Assembly: GCF_016055025.1 (NCBI RefSeq) | Contig: NZ_JAECVW010000010.1 | Strand: one strand, 5' to 3' | DNA: 64,000 bases | Source of the DNA: Thermoactinomyces intermedius | GTDB taxonomy: Bacteria > Bacillota > Bacilli > Thermoactinomycetales > Thermoactinomycetaceae | In this document: piece after piece, positions 59,267 to 64,000 of the stretch | Layout of the letters: each line of letters opens with the position of its first letter | How positions within the stretch are numbered: the first letter of the stretch is position 1 | The notes under the pieces: generated by a model | What the model was told of the DNA's origin: nothing | Database searches by the model: none | The model's input: only the letters and a program-made list of their open reading frames with translations | Program-made: the position numbers and the translations under genes

Positions 59267-61512
59267 GAAATGGCAGCCTCCCATCGTTTGCTCAAAAGAT
59301 CAACATCTTGGTGAATGGCACCGTGCCCGTTTACCGAGACCTTCAACTTACGTTCATCGGTCACTTTCCCGATTTTGCGGCAAGGAACTCCGTATTGGCG
59401 GGCAATCTCCTGAATCTGACCCGCATTTTCCGGGGAAGCGGTGATCAAAATGCGCGACTGACTTTCACTGAACAAACAGACAGCCGGTGCCAAGTCAGTC
59501 TCCACGGAGACAGTTGCCCCTTTTCCGCCGGAAATGCAAGATTCGGCCAGAGCCAAAGCCAAACCGCCTTCGGACACATCATGCGCCGATTGGACGTATC
59601 CGGAACGAATGGCTTGAAGAACCGCTTTTTGCACAGCCTGTTCTTTCTGAAGATCACAAACCGGCGGCCGGCCGCTGATCGAGCCCGTGATCAGATGTTG
59701 CAACTCGCTTCCTCCCAGTTCGGCATAAGTGTCCCCCAGGAGGAAAATCACATCCCCGTCGTTTTTAAACGCTTGCGTCGTGATATGCTCCCGCTTTTGG
59801 ATCAGCCCGACCATTCCCACCACCGGAGTCGGGTAAATCGGATTTCCTTTGGTTTCGTTGTATAAGCTGACATTTCCGCCAATAACTGGGGATTCAAGCA
59901 CGCGACAAGCCTCGGACATGCCGTCAATTGCCTTGGACAGCTGCCAATACACTTCCGGTTTTTCCGGGTTTCCGAAATTCAGGCAATCCGTGATTCCCAA
60001 AGGCTCTGCCCCGGAACAAACCACATTTCGCGCCGCTTCACTGACCGCAATTTTTCCTCCCTGCACCGGATCGAGATAAACATAACGCCCGTTTCCGTCG
60101 GTGGACATGGCCAAGGCTTTCTCCGTCCCGCGAAGAATGACCACCGCGGCATCCGATCCCGGCCGCACCGCCGTGCTGGCACGCACCATGTGGTCATATT
60201 GGCGGTAAACCCACTTTTTGCTTCCCATGTTGGGGGAAGAAACCATCTGCAAAAGCGCTTGCCCGGGATCAATATCTTTCAAGTCTTCTTCCGGTTGGAC
60301 CGAAGCGTTTTGCACATAATATTCCGGGACTTTTTCCTCCCGGGTATAAACCGGGGCGTCATCCACCAGCGTATTGACCGGAATGTCAGCCACCAATTGG
60401 TTTTGGAAATAAATCCGGTAACGGTTCCCTTCAGTCACCTGCCCGATCACGGCGGATTGCAAGCCCCACTTCTTGCAGATGTTCATGATTTCTTGCTCCC
60501 GTCCTTTTTCCACCACCAGAAGCATCCGTTCTTGGGATTCGGAAAGCATGATCTCATAGGGGGTCATTCCCTTTTCGCGCTGGGGAACCAGATCCAGATT
60601 CAGTTCCAATCCGTGCCCGCCTTTGGCCGCCATTTCGGCACTGGAACAGGTGAGTCCGGCGGCGCCCATGTCCTGAATCCCGATCAACATTTCCTTTTTC
60701 ACCATTTCCAAACAAGCCTCAAGCAGCAGCTTCTCCATAAACGGATCGCCGACTTGAACCGCCGGACGTTTTTCCCCGGCCGATTCATTCAACTCTTCAC
60801 TGGCAAACGTGGCTCCGTGGATCCCGTCCCGTCCGGTGCTGGAACCGACATAAATCACGGGATTTCCCGGACCAATGGCAACCCCTTTTTGCAACTCGTC
60901 ATGATTCAAGACACCCACGCACATGGCATTGACCAACGGATTGCCGTCATATGCATCGTCAAAAACGACTTCCCCGCCCACGGTCGGAATGCCGATGCAA
61001 TTTCCATAATGGGCAATCCCGGCCACAACTTGTTCAAACAGATAACGGACCCTCGGGGAACGCAAATCGCCAAACCGGAGCGAATTTAAAAGCGCAACGG
61101 GTCTGGCGCCCATGGAGAAGACATCCCGGATGATGCCGCCCACCCCGGTTGCGGCCCCCTGGAACGGTTCAATGGCTGAAGGGTGATTGTGACTTTCGAT
61201 TTTAAAAACAACGGCTTGGCCATCATCAATGTCGATCACCCCGGCTCCCTCCCCGGGCCCTTGAATCACCCTTGGACCCTGGGTCGGAAACCGCTTCAAC
61301 AACGGTTTTGAATTTTTATAACTGCAGTGTTCTGACCACATGACACTGTAAATCCCTGTTTCCGTCCAGTTCGGCAAACGTCCCAGATGCCCGGCAATTT
61401 GTTCAAACTCCTGATCCGACAGCCCCATCTCCCGGTATAATTTTTTCTCCTTGATCACTTCCGGGGAGGGTTCATTGCCCAACTTCTCGATCACTTTGTT
61501 CTCAAGCTGCAC
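59230..61512 (-). CDS. purL: phosphoribosylformylglycinamidine synthase subunit PurL
   Basis: The roughly 760-residue large subunit of the three-part FGAM synthase has the N-terminal WSEHCSYKNSK, KIESHNHPSAIEPFQGAATGVGG and GIQDMGAAGLTCS motifs, and a repeated second half (DVSEGGLALALAE). It works with PurQ and PurS. GTG 61512 is preferred because AAGGAG lies 8 bases upstream; ATG 61518 is too close. It overlaps the purQ end. Confidence 0.96.
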   Translation of the reverse strand: MQLENKVIEKLGNEPSPEVIKEKKLYREMGLSDQEFEQIAGHLGRLPNWTETGIYSVMWSEHCSYKNSKPLLKRFPTQGPRVIQGPGEGAGVIDIDDGQAVVFKIESHNHPSAIEPFQGAATGVGGIIRDVFSMGARPVALLNSLRFGDLRSPRVRYLFEQVVAGIAHYGNCIGIPTVGGEVVFDDAYDGNPLVNAMCVGVLNHDELQKGVAIGPGNPVIYVGSSTGRDGIHGATFASEELNESAGEKRPAVQVGDPFMEKLLLEACLEMVKKEMLIGIQDMGAAGLTCSSAEMAAKGGHGLELNLDLVPQREKGMTPYEIMLSESQERMLLVVEKGREQEIMNICKKWGLQSAVIGQVTEGNRYRIYFQNQLVADIPVNTLVDDAPVYTREEKVPEYYVQNASVQPEEDLKDIDPGQALLQMVSSPNMGSKKWVYRQYDHMVRASTAVRPGSDAAVVILRGTEKALAMSTDGNGRYVYLDPVQGGKIAVSEAARNVVCSGAEPLGITDCLNFGNPEKPEVYWQLSKAIDGMSEACRVLESPVIGGNVSLYNETKGNPIYPTPVVGMVGLIQKREHITTQAFKNDGDVIFLLGDTYAELGGSELQHLITGSISGRPPVCDLQKEQAVQKAVLQAIRSGYVQSAHDVSEGGLALALAESCISGGKGATVSVETDLAPAVCLFSESQSRILITASPENAGQIQEIARQYGVPCRKIGKVTDERKLKVSVNGHGAIHQDVDLLSKRWEAAISCAMNPSSTSMS

Positions 61513-62185
61513 CGCCATTCTCCTTCCCGTATTTCAACATCGATTGAAACAGGCGTCTTCCGTCTTCGGATCCCATCCACTCGTGAATTGCCCTTTCCGG
61601 GTGGGGCATCATGCCCAGCACGTTTCCTTCCCGGTTGCAAATGCCTGCGATGTTTTGCACGGAGCCGTTGGGATTTTCATCCGCATAACGAAACACAATC
61701 TGCCCGTTTTCTTCCAACCCGGCGAGGGTCTTTTCGTCACAGTAGTAATTGCCTTCCTGATGCGCGATCGGAATCCGGATCCGTTCGCCTTCCTGATACT
61801 GCATCGTAAACGGGGTTTTGGCGTTTTCCACGCGCAGGGTCTGAAAATCACAGAGAAAAGAAAGGTTTTTGTTTTTCAACATCGCTCCCGGCAACAATCC
61901 GCTTTCCAGCAAAATTTGAAATCCGTTGCAGATACCGATCACCAGTTTTCCGTCTGCCGCTGCTTTTTTGACACCTTGCATCACCGGGGAAAACCGTGCA
62001 ATGGCACCGGAGCGCAAATAGTCGCCGTAAGAAAATCCTCCCGGCAAAATCACGGCATCAAACGAAGACAAATCCGACTCATGATGCCATACCGGCGTCA
62101 CCGGTTCGCCCAATACGTCTTCAACCGCATGGATACAGTCCATGTCACAATTGGATCCGGGAAATACGGGAACCGCAAATTTCAC
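61502..62185 (-). CDS. purQ: phosphoribosylformylglycinamidine synthase subunit PurQ (glutaminase)
   Basis: The 227-residue class I glutamine amidotransferase shows VPVFPGSNCDMD, GGFSYGDYLRSGAIA, the nucleophile Cys in GICNGFQIL and the His-Glu pair in MMPHPERA. GTG 62185 is one base after the purS stop and follows GAGGGTG. Confidence 0.96.
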   Translation of the reverse strand: MKFAVPVFPGSNCDMDCIHAVEDVLGEPVTPVWHHESDLSSFDAVILPGGFSYGDYLRSGAIARFSPVMQGVKKAAADGKLVIGICNGFQILLESGLLPGAMLKNKNLSFLCDFQTLRVENAKTPFTMQYQEGERIRIPIAHQEGNYYCDEKTLAGLEENGQIVFRYADENPNGSVQNIAGICNREGNVLGMMPHPERAIHEWMGSEDGRRLFQSMLKYGKENGGAA

Positions 62186-62186
62186 G

Positions 62187-62438
62187 TCAGGACACCCTCT
62201 CCAGTTCAAAGGTATAATTTTCTATCGTTGGATTGGCCAACATTTTTTCACACATCGCTTGAACCTGTTTCTCCGCCTCTTCCCGGCTGTCACATTCCAG
62301 CATCATCTCCAGGCGCTTGCCGATGCGGACATCGCTCACTTTTTGAAACCCGAGGGAATGCAATGAACTTTTGACGGCCACCCCCTGCGGATCCAGAACA
62401 CTTTCTTTCAGCGACACGAAGATTTCAGCTTTAAACAT
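62187..62438 (-). CDS. purS: phosphoribosylformylglycinamidine synthase subunit PurS
   Basis: The 83-residue protein has KAEIFVSLKESVLDPQGVAVKSSLHSLGF and VRIGKRLEMML, typical of PurS, which holds PurL and PurQ together. ATG 62438 follows GAAGGGG and overlaps the end of purC by 8 bases; a longer frame to 62612 is internal to purC and rejected. Confidence 0.96.
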   Translation of the reverse strand: MFKAEIFVSLKESVLDPQGVAVKSSLHSLGFQKVSDVRIGKRLEMMLECDSREEAEKQVQAMCEKMLANPTIENYTFELERVS

Positions 62439-63150
62439 GGCTATCCCCTTCCAAACGATTCCAAATTTTTCGATAAGATTCCACAACCTGGCCGAGATCA
62501 CGGCGAAAACGATCTTTATCCAGACGCTCCCCGGTTTCTTTATCCCAAAAGCGGCAAGTATCCGGTGAAATTTCGTCCGCCAACAATATTTCACCCTTTT
62601 CATCCGTTCCAAATTCCAATTTAAAATCCACCAACATAATTCCCCGTTGATCCAACCACTCCGACAAAAAGCGGTTCACCTGCAAAGCCATCTCTTTGAG
62701 TCGGGCTCTTTGCGCAGGGGTTGCCAGATTCAAGATGGCCACATGGTCTTCCGTCAAAAGCGGATCCCCAAGCTCATCATTTTTGTAATAATACTCCACC
62801 ACCGGTTGCGGCAGGATTTGTCCTTCTTCCAGCCCCAGCCTTTTGGCCATGGAACCGGCCACCCGGTTTCTCACCACCACTTCCAGCGGGATGATGTTCA
62901 CCTTTTTCACCAGTTGCTCGCGTGCGGAAACTTCTCTTACAAAATGATGTGGAATGCCTTCATTGCTTAACAGTTGAAAGAAGAAGGAACTGATCCGGTT
63001 GTTCAATTCGCCTTTGCCTGAAAGCTCAGCCTTCTTCTCACCGTTAAAAGCCGTTGCCGCATCCTTGTACCGCACCAAAACCAAGGAAGGGTCACCGGTT
63101 TTAAAAATTTGCTTGGCCTTTCCTTCGTATAACATCTCCAAGGTATCCAT
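62431..63150 (-). CDS. purC: phosphoribosylaminoimidazole-succinocarboxamide synthase
   Basis: The 239-residue SAICAR synthetase shows LYEGKAKQIFKT, the signature LEVVVRNRVAGSMAKR and LVDFKLEFG with ADEISPDTCRFWD. It adds aspartate to CAIR. It overlaps purS and lies 60 bases after purB. Confidence 0.97.
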   Translation of the reverse strand: MDTLEMLYEGKAKQIFKTGDPSLVLVRYKDAATAFNGEKKAELSGKGELNNRISSFFFQLLSNEGIPHHFVREVSAREQLVKKVNIIPLEVVVRNRVAGSMAKRLGLEEGQILPQPVVEYYYKNDELGDPLLTEDHVAILNLATPAQRARLKEMALQVNRFLSEWLDQRGIMLVDFKLEFGTDEKGEILLADEISPDTCRFWDKETGERLDKDRFRRDLGQVVESYRKIWNRLEGDSHV

Positions 63151-63210
63151 TGCCCTGCTCCTTTCAAAGGAAGGTGGGAGGGAAGCCGGAAAACCGGCTT
63201 CACCGCGAAA

Positions 63211-64000
63211 TCAATCATCCAACCCCAACCGGGTGAAAATCGTGTCCACTTGTTTCAAGTGGTACCGGTAATCAAAGCAATCTTCCACCTCTTCGGGGGT
63301 TAATGTCCGGGAAATCAGCTCATCTTGTTTCACCAGGGGCTTAAACGGACGCTGTTCCTCCCAAGCCTGCATGGCCAAACGCTGGACGCGGTCATATGCC
63401 TCTTCCCGTTTCAGGCCTTTGTTGATGAGACTGAGCAGCACCCGTTGTGAATAAATGAGACCGAAGGTCCGTTCCATATTCCGTTTCATGTTCTCCGGGA
63501 ATACGGTCAAATCACGAACAATGTTGGTGAAACGATTCAACATATAGTTGAGCAAAATCGTGGAATCCGGCAAAATCACCCGTTCCACCGATGAATGGGA
63601 AATATCCCGTTCATGCCAGAGAGAAACATTTTCATATGCGGAGACCATGTGTCCGCGAACCACCCGGGCCAATCCGCTGATGTTTTCGCAACCGATCGGA
63701 TTGCGTTTGTGCGGCATGGCCGAAGAACCTTTTTGTCCTTTGCGGAAAGGCTCTTCCACTTCCCGGGTCTCGCTTTTTTGCAAGCCGCGAATCTCGGTGG
63801 CAAACTTCTCCAGCGATGTGGCAATCAGGGCCAAGGTGGAGAGGTATTGCGCATGACGGTCGCGTTGCAGGGTTTGCGTCGATATCGGGGAAGGTTTCAA
63901 CCCCAGTTTTTCGCAAACATATTTCTCCACAAAAGGATCAATATTGGCATACGTTCCGACCGCCCCGGAAATTTTTCCAACCCGCACGGTCTCCATGGCT
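63211..64000 (-). CDS. purB: adenylosuccinate lyase (partial, 5' end off the window)
   Basis: The C-terminal 260 or more residues are visible. The fumarase/aspartase signature SSAMPHKRNPIGCENISGLA is present, including the catalytic serine of the flexible loop, as is KYVCEKLGL upstream. The enzyme splits SAICAR and adenylosuccinate. The start codon, the rest of the gene and any purE/purK upstream lie beyond the right edge. Confidence 0.96.
   Translation of the reverse strand, partial: AMETVRVGKISGAVGTYANIDPFVEKYVCEKLGLKPSPISTQTLQRDRHAQYLSTLALIATSLEKFATEIRGLQKSETREVEEPFRKGQKGSSAMPHKRNPIGCENISGLARVVRGHMVSAYENVSLWHERDISHSSVERVILPDSTILLNYMLNRFTNIVRDLTVFPENMKRNMERTFGLIYSQRVLLSLINKGLKREEAYDRVQRLAMQAWEEQRPFKPLVKQDELISRTLTPEEVEDCFDYRYHLKQVDTIFTRLGLDD

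Noticed and set aside
60190..62374. Long plus-strand open frames opposite purL and purQ
   Set aside because: They are shadow frames of strongly supported genes in a tightly overlapping operon.

Overview
The window comes from a low-to-mid GC, endospore-forming member of the Bacillales. The support is CodY, PerR, Spo0M, GerP-family spore proteins, HemL/GsaB, YgzB, YfhP, a ctaBCDEF oxidase operon, a proline T-box, and a B. subtilis-like purBCSQLFMNHD order. The 16S fragment is too short to name a genus. Thermoactinomycetaceae is a guess from general flavour, not a demonstrated placement.

Layout. 1-290: 5' end of a 16S rRNA gene (minus strand) with its leader and promoter, then an MFS exporter. 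1.8-7.5 kb: ygzB, a DCC-family protein, a degenerate acyl-CoA synthetase-like gene, perR with a candidate Per box, a small membrane protein, nth, a methyltransferase and bcp. 7.6-12.5 kb: a mannose PTS operon (manR, EIIBC, EIIA, manA). 12.6-13.9 kb: two GerPA/F-type small proteins and an Hsp20 on the minus strand, facing gerPC. 13.9-14.7 kb: two tandem crcB fluoride channels. 14.8-18.9 kb: an alpha-glucoside PTS operon (malP, malA, glvR) with two CcpA-type cre sites just after their promoters. 18.9-22.2 kb: a minus-strand operon of a pseudokinase/coiled-coil protein and two Spo0M paralogues. 22.5-24.2 kb: hemL (gsaB) and a truncated globin.

24.2-27.3 kb: a secreted Excalibur protein, an alpha/beta hydrolase, a small zinc-finger-like protein behind a structured leader, and an unknown membrane protein. 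27.4-32.4 kb: ctaBCDEF (haem O synthase and caa3 oxidase). 32.8-36.7 kb: an RsbT-like ATPase, an ABC exporter, codY and a signal peptidase. 37.2-38.4 kb: proC under a proline T-box. 38.7-42.9 kb: GNAT, a membrane protein, an M20 peptidase remnant, a VanW protein and mutY. 43.2-48.5 kb: yfhP, an MscS channel, an AlkA-type glycosylase with a coupled small membrane protein, a LysM-3D wall protein and an O-antigen-ligase-like protein. 48.8-52.9 kb: an orphan FecE-type ATPase behind a Fur box, an adenine-deaminase-like amidohydrolase, a DUF2892 protein and a probably frameshifted small gene. 53-64 kb: the purine operon from purB (5' end off the window) to purD, with a small membrane-protein gene between purH and purD.

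Functionally the window mixes core metabolism (purines, proline, haem A and oxidase), peroxide and DNA-damage defence (PerR, Bcp, Nth, MutY, AlkA), two PTS sugar pathways and sporulation or germination genes. The rrn-ygzB-perR-bcp-gsaB order resembles B. subtilis but is opened up by the sugar, spore and Spo0M modules. The least explained locus is the pseudokinase/coiled-coil plus double Spo0M operon.
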